A stretch of 55,302 nucleotides of DNA. Origin: Helcococcus massiliensis (GTDB lineage: Bacteria > Bacillota > Clostridia > Tissierellales > Peptoniphilaceae). The notes beneath the pieces are model-generated. The model was not told the origin of the DNA. It saw only the letters and a list, made by a program, of their open reading frames with translations, and did not search any database. Shown piece after piece: positions 16,404 through 25,627 of this stretch (positions are counted from its first letter, which is position 1; every line of letters starts with the position of its first letter). The translations under genes were made by a program, and so were the position numbers. The DNA lies in contig NZ_OGVE01000005.1 of NCBI RefSeq assembly GCF_900258485.1, forward strand, positions 1 to 55,302, given 5' to 3'.

Positions 16404-16949
16404 ATGATACTAGAAACCACAAGACTAATCCTAAGACCCTGGGAAAAATCAGATGCCCAAAGCCTATACGAAAATGCAAAAAATCCAAATGTAGCTTTAA
16501 TGGCTGGATTTCCACCTCATAAAAGTGTTGAGGAAAGTCTATATATTATAGAAAACATTTTTACTGGATCAGAATGCTACGCTATATGCAAAAAAGAAGA
16601 TAATATAGCTATTGGTTCAATAGAACTTAAAATGAAGAGCAAAATGTTTGATGAAAATATAAAAGACGAATGCGAAATAGGATTTTGGATAGGCGAGAAA
16701 TATTGGGGAAATGGATTCGTTCCAGAAGCTGGAGAAAGATTAATTCAGCGTGCCTTTGAAGACTTAGGAATGAATGTAATCTGGAGTAATTATTTTGCAG
16801 ATAATGAAAAGTCTAAAAGAGTCCAAGAAAAATTAGGTTTTGTACATTACAAAACTTTTGAAAATCAAAAAGCAAAATTAATAGATAAAATAACCGATTT
16901 CAATTTTACTAGACTTACAAGGGAAAGATATTTAACTAATAAAAATTAA
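16404..16949 (+). CDS. GNAT acetyltransferase, RimJ/RimL-like
   Basis: A 181-residue N-acetyltransferase. It starts with MILETTRLILRPWEKSDA, the usual beginning of RimJ/RimL-like enzymes, and carries the acetyl-CoA loop ECEIGFWIGEKYWGNGFVPEA and the NEKSKRVQEKLGF helix. AGAGG precedes the ATG at 16404; an earlier in-frame ATG at 16353 lacks a site and adds unrelated residues. Members acetylate protein N-termini or small amines; the target here is unknown. A fragment homologous to its 3' end lies on the other side of the AbiE pair. Confidence 0.83.
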   Translation: MILETTRLILRPWEKSDAQSLYENAKNPNVALMAGFPPHKSVEESLYIIENIFTGSECYAICKKEDNIAIGSIELKMKSKMFDENIKDECEIGFWIGEKYWGNGFVPEAGERLIQRAFEDLGMNVIWSNYFADNEKSKRVQEKLGFVHYKTFENQKAKLIDKITDFNFTRLTRERYLTNKN

Positions 16950-16951
16950 TG

Positions 16952-16990
16952 AAAATACCATAGATAAATTTTGTATCTATGGTATTTTTT
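16952..16990 (+). terminator. terminator after the GNAT gene
   Basis: AAAATACCATAGATA pairs perfectly with the downstream TATCTATGGTATTTT and is followed by eight T. Confidence 0.9.
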
Positions 16991-17095
16991 TTGTAAAAAA
17001 AATAGTCTAACTTCCAAGCTCTCTCAAACCCCACCCATTAACAAACCCCGCCACAATCTCAATCCATACCACATCCACTTTTTTCTAAAAAACTT

Positions 17096-17147
17096 TTGAC
17101 ATTAACTTTTTAAAATGTTAACATACTTGAGAATGATTATCATTACG
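17096..17147 (+). promoter_or_regulatory. iron operon promoter with Fur-like box
   Basis: TTGACA (17096-17101) and TAACAT (17119-17124) are 17 bases apart. GAGAATGATTATCATTACG at 17129-17147 matches most of the 19-base Fur consensus GATAATGATTATCATTATC. The box covers the expected start of transcription, so an iron-loaded repressor would block it. Confidence 0.85.
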
Positions 17148-17171
17148 TTTTATAAGAAAGGAAAAAAGAAA

Positions 17172-18119
17172 ATGACAAAGAAAGTATTAAGTATTTTATT
17201 AGCATTTATATTATCCTTTTCTTTAGTAGCATGTGCAGACATGAACAAAGAAAAAGATTCAAAAAATGAAGTAGAAAGTGTAAAGGAAACTAAATCTGAA
17301 AGCTCAAAAGAAGCTGAAGTAGAACAAATAGGAGATAAAAGAATTGTTGCTGCAAGTAAGACAGTAGCAGAATATTTAGCCCTATTTGACCAAGAAATAG
17401 TTGGGATAACTAAACAAGAAGCTTTACCTAAGATCTATGAAGGGGTAAAACAAATTGGACCACCAAGAAAGTTAAATTTAGAAATTATCATGAGCTTAAA
17501 ACCAGATATAGTGATTGCAAATGATAATAGTAAAAAAGATATCGAAGAGTTTTTAAGTAAACAAGGTGTGAAAACTATGTACCTTGATAGTAATGACCAT
17601 GATCTAGTATATGAAAATATCAAAACTATAGGTAAGGCCTTAAATAAAGAGGACCAAGCCAACAAAATAGTTGAAGAGATGAAGAAAAAGGAACAAGTGA
17701 TACTAGAAAAAGCTAAAAGTCTAAAAGGTAAGTCATATGCACTATTGTTTGGTACAGGAGATAATTTCCAAATAGTGACCGAAAATTCATATTTAGGATC
17801 TCTACTTTCACAAATAGGTATGGAAAATATAGCTAAGGGTGCAGGTGGAGAAAATAAGAGATATTTACCATATAGCTTAGAAACCTTAGTATCTAAAGAT
17901 CCGGATTATATACTTACTTTAGCACATGGTCATAAAGAGCAAGCTAAAAGTGTATTTTCTGAAGAATTTAATAAAGATTTATGGAAAAATTTAAGGGCTG
18001 TTAAGGAAGATAGACTTATACATCTAGATGATAAAACAAATCCTTTAACAGGAAATATTCATATGTTGGAAACTTTAGAAGCTCTAATAGATAATCTTTT
18101 AGAAAAAGCGGGCAATTAA
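17172..18119 (+). CDS. iron-siderophore ABC transporter binding lipoprotein
   Basis: A lipoprotein of about 315 residues that would capture iron or a ferric siderophore outside the membrane. The ATG at 17172 is preceded by AAAGGA and begins a signal peptide ending in SFSLVAC (lipobox cysteine). After a charged linker follows a FhuD/CeuE-like periplasmic-binding fold: RIVAASKTVAEYLALFD, ISLKPDIVIAND-type segment and LPYSLETLVSKDPDYIL. The earlier in-frame ATG at 17115 lies upstream of the Fur box and is not used. It is the first gene of a five-gene iron operon. Confidence 0.9.
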   Translation: MTKKVLSILLAFILSFSLVACADMNKEKDSKNEVESVKETKSESSKEAEVEQIGDKRIVAASKTVAEYLALFDQEIVGITKQEALPKIYEGVKQIGPPRKLNLEIIMSLKPDIVIANDNSKKDIEEFLSKQGVKTMYLDSNDHDLVYENIKTIGKALNKEDQANKIVEEMKKKEQVILEKAKSLKGKSYALLFGTGDNFQIVTENSYLGSLLSQIGMENIAKGAGGENKRYLPYSLETLVSKDPDYILTLAHGHKEQAKSVFSEEFNKDLWKNLRAVKEDRLIHLDDKTNPLTGNIHMLETLEALIDNLLEKAGN

Positions 18120-18121
18120 AG

Positions 18122-19120
18122 ATGTTTAGAAGGCAAAAAGATATTTATATATTATTTGCTATATTATTAGTTATATTGATAATATCAATGTTTCTATCCA
18201 TTTCCATAGGGTCTGTAAATATTAGTCTAAGTGAAATATTTAAGATCATATTTAATGGGGAACAAACAGAAAATTACAATATATTTATGAACATCAGGAT
18301 GGTGAGGGTTCTATTTGCTATGGTATCAGGTATGTGCTTGGCCATTTCTGGTTTGCTATTACAAATAGTCTTGAGAAATCCTATGGCTGATAGTGGTTTT
18401 TTAGGTATATCATCAGGAGCATCATTTGCAACTACATTGGTGCTTCTCATCATACCTATTAAATCAACCTATGTACCTATAGTTTCATTTATAGGGGGGA
18501 TATCAGCCTTTTTCATAATTCTTATATTATCAAAAAAAGACTCTTCTCCTTCAAAGATGATTCTAATAGGGGCAGCATTGAATGCTATATTAAGAGGAGG
18601 ACAGTCTTTTCTTATGACTATGTATAGTGATAGGTTGCAAGGTGTTATAACATGGCAAAATGGTAATCTTTCTGGCAAAACTTGGGGAGATTTATTTTCA
18701 TATATTAGCTATGTCTTACCTATTATACTTATAATATTTGCAATTAAAGCTAAGATAAATGTATTAAATCTATCTGATGAATCAAGTTTAAGTATAGGTG
18801 TTCCTGTGAAAAAATATAGGATCTTTATTTCATCCTTATCAGTATTTTTGGCAGCAGTAAGTGTATCATATGTTGGGATAATAGGTTTTGTAGGTTTGTT
18901 GGTGCCTCATATAGCTAAAACACTAGTAGGGAATAATATTAAAAAGACCCTACCTTTTAGTATAGTACTTGGTTCTATCCTACTATTAATAGCAGATCTA
19001 TTTTCTAGAACAATTGCATCTCCTATAGAGATTCCTATTGGTACAGTAATGTCTATGATAGGCGGTCCATTCTTTATATATTTAATTTCAAAAAGTAGTA
19101 AGGGTAAAAAATATGCTTAA
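18122..19120 (+). CDS. FecCD-family iron ABC transporter permease
   Basis: A 332-residue membrane protein of the FecCD/BtuC family with about ten helices. The typical MVRVLFAMVSGMCLAISGLLLQ, NPMADSGFLGISSGA and GFVGLLVPHIAK segments are present. It forms the membrane channel with the binding lipoprotein (2 bases upstream) and the ATPase that overlaps its end by 8 bases. Only one permease gene is present, so it likely acts as a homodimer. Confidence 0.93.
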   Translation: MFRRQKDIYILFAILLVILIISMFLSISIGSVNISLSEIFKIIFNGEQTENYNIFMNIRMVRVLFAMVSGMCLAISGLLLQIVLRNPMADSGFLGISSGASFATTLVLLIIPIKSTYVPIVSFIGGISAFFIILILSKKDSSPSKMILIGAALNAILRGGQSFLMTMYSDRLQGVITWQNGNLSGKTWGDLFSYISYVLPIILIIFAIKAKINVLNLSDESSLSIGVPVKKYRIFISSLSVFLAAVSVSYVGIIGFVGLLVPHIAKTLVGNNIKKTLPFSIVLGSILLLIADLFSRTIASPIEIPIGTVMSMIGGPFFIYLISKSSKGKKYA

Positions 19121-20012
19121 AAAGAATCAAAAAGAATATTCTGATAAGGATAATTTTAATAAAAATGAATATATGGAAAATATGTTGAGGGCTGAAAATG
19201 TATCTTACAAATATAGCAATGGAGAAGACTTTTCTATAAATGATGTAAATCTTTCTGTAAGAGAGAAAAAGTTTACTGCCCTTATAGGGCCAAATGGCTG
19301 TGGGAAATCTACTGTTTTTAAGCTCTTAATGGGAGAAATCAAACCAGATAAAGGTAAAGTATATCTTGGTGACAAAGATATATCTAAAATAAATATAAAA
19401 GATAAATCTAAAAAAATAGCCATAGTTCACCAAAAGAATCAATCAGTTCACGGCTTTACTATAAGAGAAGTTGTGAGCATGGGTAGGACTTCCTACCAAT
19501 CTATATTTGGTTCACTTTCTAAAGAAGATAAATTAGCAATAGATAACGCCTTATATTTAGTAGGTTTAACCGATATAGCTGATAAATACTGTAATGAAAT
19601 ATCCGGTGGGCAACTGCAAAGAGTATGGCTGGCCTTAGCCCTAGCTCAAGAGCCAGAGATCATACTTTTAGATGAGCCTACTACATATTTAGATGTAAAA
19701 TATCAAATACAATTACTTGAGATGGTAAGAGAGCTAGTTGATAATCATGGCATTACTTGTTTAGCTATCTTGCATGATTTAAATCAGGTATTAAACTATT
19801 CTGACTTTACTTATGTTATGAAGGATGGACAAATAAAATATAGTGGTCAAACAGAAGAAATACTAAGCTTTAACAATATAAAAAATGTATTCGGAGTTAA
19901 TTCTAATATGGTAGATAGTTATGATGGTAGAAAAGTTTTAGATATATATTTAGATAAGGAAGATAAAAATGTACATAAAGATATTAAATTTGGGCAAATC
20001 ATACAGATTTAG
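19113..20012 (+). CDS. iron ABC transporter ATP-binding protein
   Basis: A FepC/FhuC-type ATPase of 299 residues. Walker A GPNGCGKST, the Q-loop VHQKNQSV, signature SGGQLQRVWLALALAQEP, Walker B IILLDEPTTYLD and the switch His (LAILHDLNQ) are all intact. It energises the FecCD permease. About 24 extra residues precede the usual start of the fold; an internal Met near residue 24 is an alternative beginning. The next gene starts inside its last 44 bases. Confidence 0.93.
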   Translation: MLKKNQKEYSDKDNFNKNEYMENMLRAENVSYKYSNGEDFSINDVNLSVREKKFTALIGPNGCGKSTVFKLLMGEIKPDKGKVYLGDKDISKINIKDKSKKIAIVHQKNQSVHGFTIREVVSMGRTSYQSIFGSLSKEDKLAIDNALYLVGLTDIADKYCNEISGGQLQRVWLALALAQEPEIILLDEPTTYLDVKYQIQLLEMVRELVDNHGITCLAILHDLNQVLNYSDFTYVMKDGQIKYSGQTEEILSFNNIKNVFGVNSNMVDSYDGRKVLDIYLDKEDKNVHKDIKFGQIIQI

Positions 20013-21642
20013 AGCCTTTTTAGACATTTTAATAAACTTTATAAAAAATATTTCTTTTATATTTGTAATACTTCTATATATCTTATTTTTGAATAAAAGA
20101 TATATAGAATTTTCTATGCTTACAATATTTGTATTGACCATATATATTGTCGATATTTTCAATAAGGAAAATGGCTTGATTTTGTGGTCCAATAAAGCCA
20201 CATCAAATTTAACAAAAGACTATCTAAGAGCCTTATTTAACAATAGCAGGTGGAAAGTTAAAAATGCTGACCTAGTAGATCTTGTATCAGGAGATATAAA
20301 TTCTATTAGAGGATTATCAATATTTTATGAGGAAATCATACCAAGATTTTGTGATATGTTTCTCTTCTATATTGTGTATTTTATAGTTAGCATCTCATAT
20401 TCTACTTATATTTTCCTCATACCTCCTATTGCCATGCTTCTAATGCGTTTAGTTAACAATATGGTTAAAAAATTGCAAGATAAATATGACAATAGAAGGG
20501 ATAGAAACTATATAAATATGAGTTCAAAATTTATGGAAGACCTTAATGGAATCAATACGATTTTAATGTATAGGGCAGATGATGTCTTCCAAGAAAATTT
20601 TGATAAAAAGGCAGACGACCATAGAAAATCAATCATGTTTTCTTTGTTACTATCCTTACCCAAATCAATGTTTAGAATAATTATTTCAAATATTGGGATT
20701 ATCTTGTCAGCAGTATTAATTTTTAAGCTTGATATTTTCATTATAGCAAAGCTTGTATTGGTTTATTTGAATTCTCATATTTTGATAAATACCAAGAAGT
20801 TTTCTTATTACAATAGACAAGTCATGAGCATGGAACCTGTATTAAATAGAGTTTTAAGAATGATAAAAGACCAAAGTGCAATAGAAAACGAAAATGAAGT
20901 AAATATTTCTAATAAAATTGAAAGCATCGAATTTAAGGATGTGTATTTTAAATATGCAGATAGCGATAAAAATATACTAGAGGATATGAACTTAAAATTT
21001 GCTAGGGGTAATTTTTACCATGTAGTTGGTAAAAATGGAAGTGGAAAGTCTACTTTAATAAGTTTAATTAAAGGTAGAAACGAAATTGATAAGGGAAAGA
21101 TATTAGTCAATGATATAGATATATCCAATATATCTAGTGATTATATGTCTGAAAAAATAGCTATTATAGAAAAGGATAGCTATATCTTATCTAAAACCAT
21201 TAAGGATAATTTGCTTTATGCATCTAATGGGAAGATGGATATTGAAGAAACAAAAAATATATTAGAAGAATATTCTCTACTTAAATACGTGAATGAACTT
21301 TCTGATGGTCTTGATACTAATGTAGGTGAGGGTGGTAGTTTATTGTCACCTGGACAAAAAGCCCAGCTTTTACTTGCTATGTATATATTAAATGACAAGG
21401 ATGTATATATCTTAGATGAGGGCTTATCCAGTGTGAATCCAGAAAATAGAGATATAATTATAAACTGTCTAAAAAAATTAGCGGAAACAAAAATCATTAT
21501 AAATATATCCCACTATATATCTGATATAAATGATGAGGACATGGTTGTATTTTTTGACGATGGAAAAGTATATATGAATAAGCAAAAAGAGCTTTTTAAT
21601 TTAGAAAATTACAAGAGCTTAAGTAGAAAGGAGATGCTATGA
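19969..21642 (+). CDS. fused ABC half-transporter, first of an iron-linked pair
   Basis: A 557-residue protein with an N-terminal six-helix membrane domain (about 1-300) and a C-terminal ATPase. Walker A is GKNGSGKST; the signature is LLSPGQKAQ, where the common form is LSGGQ; Walker B is VYILDEGLSS, with Gly where Pro or Ala is usual. The catalytic Glu is kept. With the next gene, which it overlaps by 4 bases (ATGA), it should form a heterodimer. Similar exporter-fold pairs next to siderophore genes (YbtPQ, IrtAB) import or process ferric siderophores, and this location suggests the same. AAGGA precedes the ATG eight bases upstream. Confidence 0.85.
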   Translation: MYIKILNLGKSYRFRAFLDILINFIKNISFIFVILLYILFLNKRYIEFSMLTIFVLTIYIVDIFNKENGLILWSNKATSNLTKDYLRALFNNSRWKVKNADLVDLVSGDINSIRGLSIFYEEIIPRFCDMFLFYIVYFIVSISYSTYIFLIPPIAMLLMRLVNNMVKKLQDKYDNRRDRNYINMSSKFMEDLNGINTILMYRADDVFQENFDKKADDHRKSIMFSLLLSLPKSMFRIIISNIGIILSAVLIFKLDIFIIAKLVLVYLNSHILINTKKFSYYNRQVMSMEPVLNRVLRMIKDQSAIENENEVNISNKIESIEFKDVYFKYADSDKNILEDMNLKFARGNFYHVVGKNGSGKSTLISLIKGRNEIDKGKILVNDIDISNISSDYMSEKIAIIEKDSYILSKTIKDNLLYASNGKMDIEETKNILEEYSLLKYVNELSDGLDTNVGEGGSLLSPGQKAQLLLAMYILNDKDVYILDEGLSSVNPENRDIIINCLKKLAETKIIINISHYISDINDEDMVVFFDDGKVYMNKQKELFNLENYKSLSRKEML

Positions 21643-23261
21643 AAAGATTACTTAAATATAGTAAAAATTATATTTTAGAGATTATTATATCATCTCTAGG
21701 AGCTTTTCTATTTGCCTTTGGTTTTGTATTAGTCATATTTTTTGGATTTAATATATTACTTGATAAAAACTTTTTATATGAAAATCTTTATCTAATAATA
21801 TTTTGGCTGATAGCTACAGGATTAGGGAATGCTATTGAACACTACTTAGGCCATGATATTGCCTTTAAGGTTTTAAGAGACTTCAGGTCTATGGTATATT
21901 TCAAGATCAGAAAGCTTGGTCCAAAAGTCTTAGAAAATAGGGATTCAGCAAATTTACTAAATCTTATAAGTAAGGATATAGACAGCATAGAAGTTTTTTA
22001 TGCCCATACTATAGTTCCTATTATTAGAACTATTTTTTATACAATATTTATCTTTTATTTCTTTTCAAGATTAAATATATTTGTTGGCTTTACTTTCCTA
22101 CTTATTTCTTTTTTAAATATCTTAATTTCCAGATATATTTATAGTAAAAAGATCTATGAAAAATCTGCTACCTACCATAGGTATAATAATGGATTAAATA
22201 AAGATTTGTTGGAGATAATAGAGGGTAAAGATCAGATTATACAACTTAATATTAAGGACTTGTTTTTTAATAAGGTGGATGATAAGTTTGTAAGGCTAAA
22301 TAATATCAAAGAAGAAAGACAATTTTATCAAGATAAAAAGATAAACCTTATATCTTTATTAAATTTACTATTCTTCATCTTATTTGTAGTTGTAATACAT
22401 TTTACAAGTGGGATTAATTCTTCATCTTTAGCCTATGTCTTTATATATCCATTTTGCTTTGAACCATATAATTCTATTTCTAGACTGCCTTTATTTTTAA
22501 GTAATGGTATAGTTGCAGCAAATAACATGTTTGACTTTCTAGAATTAGTAGAGGATAAAGAATCTGAAAATAGCGATGTAAAGGAAGATATAAAGGGTAA
22601 AATAGATTTTGATGATATAAAGATTAATAATCTTAGCTTTACTTATCCTAGCAAAGATGATTTAGTTTTAGATAATATATCCTTAAATATAAAAGCAAAA
22701 GAGCGAGTTGGTATATATGGTCCTAGTGGATCTGGAAAATCTACCCTAGTTAAGATTTTGATGAAGTGGTATGAGTACGACCAAGGAGAAATTCTGATAA
22801 ATGGATTTAATTTGAGGGATATTCCTAAGGAAGAAATAATGTCTAATATCAACTATATGCCTCAAAACCCTTCTTTTTATAGCATATCTTTAAGAGATAA
22901 CCTAACCATGTTTAATCAAAATATATCTGACGATGACATATATGATATTTTAAAGAAGTTAAATTTAATAGATAGGGTGAATGATTTAAAAGAAGGGCTT
23001 GACACTATATTAGATTCAAATAATCTGAGTTTTTCAAGTGGGGAGAAACAAAGACTTGATTTAGCAAGGGCTTTATTGAACCCATCAAAGATATTAATAT
23101 TAGATGAACCACTTAGCAATACTGACAAGAATAATGGAAAAGATGTCTTAAATATATTGGATAGCTTGTATAAAGGAATTGTAATTATAATATCACATAG
23201 GTATGAAGCTTTTGATATATGTGATAGTGTTTATGAAATTAAAAATAAAAAGATATATTGA
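21639..23261 (+). CDS. fused ABC half-transporter, second of an iron-linked pair
   Basis: A 540-residue partner of the previous protein. It has a membrane domain (about 1-300, with LENRDSANLLNLISKDIDSIE coupling region) and an ATPase with Walker A GPSGSGKST, signature LSFSSGEKQRLDLARALL and Walker B ILILDEPLSN, followed by the switch His (IIISHRYEA). The signature is degenerate at its first residues. It is the last gene of the Fur-box operon; a 19 bp palindromic hairpin follows 84 bases later. Substrate is inferred from context only. Confidence 0.85.
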   Translation: MKRLLKYSKNYILEIIISSLGAFLFAFGFVLVIFFGFNILLDKNFLYENLYLIIFWLIATGLGNAIEHYLGHDIAFKVLRDFRSMVYFKIRKLGPKVLENRDSANLLNLISKDIDSIEVFYAHTIVPIIRTIFYTIFIFYFFSRLNIFVGFTFLLISFLNILISRYIYSKKIYEKSATYHRYNNGLNKDLLEIIEGKDQIIQLNIKDLFFNKVDDKFVRLNNIKEERQFYQDKKINLISLLNLLFFILFVVVIHFTSGINSSSLAYVFIYPFCFEPYNSISRLPLFLSNGIVAANNMFDFLELVEDKESENSDVKEDIKGKIDFDDIKINNLSFTYPSKDDLVLDNISLNIKAKERVGIYGPSGSGKSTLVKILMKWYEYDQGEILINGFNLRDIPKEEIMSNINYMPQNPSFYSISLRDNLTMFNQNISDDDIYDILKKLNLIDRVNDLKEGLDTILDSNNLSFSSGEKQRLDLARALLNPSKILILDEPLSNTDKNNGKDVLNILDSLYKGIVIIISHRYEAFDICDSVYEIKNKKIY

Positions 23262-23345
23262 GATAGTTTAGAGTATAATTTTATAGCAAATTACATTCTA
23301 TCCATATGTAACTAATATATAAATTTTAGATAATAATGAATGAAT

Positions 23346-23390
23346 AAATGGGCACTAATTTCAAGTTGTACTTGAAATTAGTGCCCATTT
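23346..23390. repeat. palindromic hairpin element, copy 2 (possible terminator)
   Basis: A perfect 19 bp stem (AAATGGGCACTAATTTCAA and its complement) with a GTTGTAC loop. The inner stem and the first loop bases match the element at 14417-14453, the outer stem does not. Position after the iron operon and the T-rich flank would suit a terminator. Confidence 0.75.
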
Positions 23391-23542
23391 GATTTTAATA
23401 TGTATAAACAAACTGTAGTCTAGTCTGTAAATTTTAAAAATTCAATTCCTGAATGTGCTCCATTAAATAAAAATATAAAAGTGTTTTTATTTTAACAATG
23501 ATATTGTATAATTAAATAAAAATAAATTTAAAGGAGTAAAAA

Positions 23543-24115
23543 ATGAAAAAAAAATTATTTATACTATTGTCACTTACTCTGCTATTAACAGCTTGTAAAA
23601 ATAACACAGCTAATGATAATAAAGAAACAGCTAAAGAGACTAGACAGGAAACAAATAATGAAGGTATGACTAAGGCACAAGGAGTCTATCTAGGGAATGG
23701 ATTCTTCGCAGAAGAAACAGTTTTTGAAGGAAAAACTTTTAATCAGCTGATACAAGTTCACACTCCAGAAGGAACTAATTTAGAATTAGGAAAATTCTAC
23801 GAATATGAATATGATGGAACTACATCTTCACTACCTATAAGAACTTCTGTTGAAAAGATAGAAGCACTAGCACTTACGAAAGTTCAAAAGATAAGTGAAG
23901 ATACTGCTAATGAAATTTTGGATTATGTAGAGAACTCTAAAGCTATCTACAAAGAAACTGATAAGAAACTAGAAAAGTCTGAAGAAATAACTGATGAAAG
24001 TCTAGACCAGTTAGATAGAAAGACAGTAATGATTGTATATGGAAAAGACTCAGCTAAATTAGTAGAAACTTTGAAAGAAAAAGGTTTTGAGATTATTTTA
24101 GAGATGATTGAATAG
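23543..24115 (+). CDS. lipoprotein of unknown function
   Basis: A 190-residue secreted lipoprotein: signal peptide MKKKLFILLSLTLLLTAC with a clear lipobox, a charged linker rich in Asn, Lys and Glu (about 20-40), then a soluble domain beginning GVYLGNGFFAEETVFEG. The middle (LGKFYEYEYDGTTSSLPIRTSVEKIE) looks like a small beta-barrel. I do not recognise the family. AAGGAG lies eight bases before the ATG and a -10-like TATAAT lies near 23506. It stands alone between two operons. Confidence 0.75.
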   Translation: MKKKLFILLSLTLLLTACKNNTANDNKETAKETRQETNNEGMTKAQGVYLGNGFFAEETVFEGKTFNQLIQVHTPEGTNLELGKFYEYEYDGTTSSLPIRTSVEKIEALALTKVQKISEDTANEILDYVENSKAIYKETDKKLEKSEEITDESLDQLDRKTVMIVYGKDSAKLVETLKEKGFEIILEMIE

Positions 24116-24136
24116 GAAGTTTAACAAGATATAGGG

Positions 24137-24165
24137 GGCGATGATAAAGGTCATCGCTCTTTTTT
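24137..24165 (+). terminator. terminator after the lipoprotein gene
   Basis: GCGATGA pairs with TCATCGC across a 6-base loop and is followed by TCTTTTTT. Confidence 0.88.
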
Positions 24166-24261
24166 ATGCAAGTATTTATTTGAAATTTATTAATAAATAA
24201 ACCTGCAAAATTTTCTTCCAATTCCCACTTTTAGTGTTATACTAGATACTTAGGAGTAGAT

Positions 24262-25620
24262 ATGAATTTAAAAAAGACAAAATTTTATAAAAAATATATA
24301 GAAAAAAGACCAACAAGGTTGATTCTTTTCATGTATCTGGCAGTGATACTTGTGGGAACTATTTTGTTGATTTTGCCAATTTCATCCAAGGATAGGGTTT
24401 TTACTAGACCCCTAGATGCAGCCTTTACTGCTGTATCAGCAACTTGTGTGACTGGTTTGGTTACCCTGACATCAGCTGTTCATTGGTCGGCCTTTGGCAA
24501 AATTGTGATAATCTCACTTATCCAACTAGGTGGACTTGGGGTAATGACTGCTGCATCTTTTATTTCCATTTTGCTAAATAAAAGATTTACCTTATCAGAT
24601 AGGATCCATCTTTCAGAAGAAAGAAATGCTATGTCTATTTCAGGGATCATAAGAATGGTGAAATTTGTACTTGTATCAACATTCTTACTAGAAGGAATAG
24701 GGGCAATATTTTTATCCTTTAGCTTTATACCAGAATTTGGTTTAGGAAAGGGGGTTGCTTATTCAATCTTCCATTCTATATCAGCCTACTGTAATGCTGG
24801 TTTTGATATAATCGGGAATGATTCCCTGGCACCATATGCGACAAATGTGAATGTATCCTTGGTGGTATCATTCTTAATCATTTTGGCAGGTTTAGGATAT
24901 CCAGTATTCAGCGACTTAAAGAAAAATAAATTTAACTATAAAAAATATAAGTTACATACAAAATTAGTTTTGATAATGACAACAATTTTGCTAGTAGTCC
25001 CAACAGTGCTATTTATAGCTATTGAATACAATAATCCACAAACTTTAGGAGGTTATAGCTTCTTTAATAAGATTTTAGTAGCATTCTTCCAATCAACTAC
25101 TTTAAGGACAGCAGGTTTCTATACAAGCCCTCAAGCCTTGTATATGAATGCTTCCGCAGTGCTTATGGTCTTGCTCATGTTTATAGGGGGATCTCCTGCA
25201 GGTACTGCTGGTGGTTTTAAAACAACAAGTTTTCTTTCCTTATTTATCATTACAAAATCTAATGTAAAGCAAGACAAAGAATTCAATATAGTCAATAAAA
25301 GGCTACCTAGAGATACAGGATTGAAGGTTACTTCTATCTTTACCATTTCTATGGCTTGGATAGTGACAGCAATCTTCTTGGTATCTCTTGTTGAAACAAA
25401 CATGTCAAATCTTGATATCATTTATGAAGTTATATCAGCTTATGGTACAGTAGGCCTTACAAGGGGAATTACACCAAACTTACATGGCTTTTCAAAATTA
25501 GTCATCATGGCTACCATGCTTTTTGGTAAGATTGGACCTTTATCAATCATAGTTGCCTTGAGCAGAAAAAACCCAAGCAAGTCATATAAATTGCAAGAAG
25601 AAAATATTTTAATAGGTTAG
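24262..25620 (+). CDS. ktrB: TrkH/KtrB-family potassium channel subunit
   Basis: A 452-residue membrane protein of the TrkH/Ktr family that takes up K+ (possibly with Na+). Four repeated helix-pore-helix units are visible, each with a filter-like glycine stretch: SATCVTGLVT (about 67), ISAYCNAGFDIIG, STTLRTAGFYT and SAYGTVGLTRG. The GGSPAGTAGGFKTT loop is also typical. Length suits KtrB rather than the longer TrkH. The regulatory subunit follows 7 bases later. Confidence 0.93.
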   Translation: MNLKKTKFYKKYIEKRPTRLILFMYLAVILVGTILLILPISSKDRVFTRPLDAAFTAVSATCVTGLVTLTSAVHWSAFGKIVIISLIQLGGLGVMTAASFISILLNKRFTLSDRIHLSEERNAMSISGIIRMVKFVLVSTFLLEGIGAIFLSFSFIPEFGLGKGVAYSIFHSISAYCNAGFDIIGNDSLAPYATNVNVSLVVSFLIILAGLGYPVFSDLKKNKFNYKKYKLHTKLVLIMTTILLVVPTVLFIAIEYNNPQTLGGYSFFNKILVAFFQSTTLRTAGFYTSPQALYMNASAVLMVLLMFIGGSPAGTAGGFKTTSFLSLFIITKSNVKQDKEFNIVNKRLPRDTGLKVTSIFTISMAWIVTAIFLVSLVETNMSNLDIIYEVISAYGTVGLTRGITPNLHGFSKLVIMATMLFGKIGPLSIIVALSRKNPSKSYKLQEENILIG

Positions 25621-25627
25621 GAGAAAT

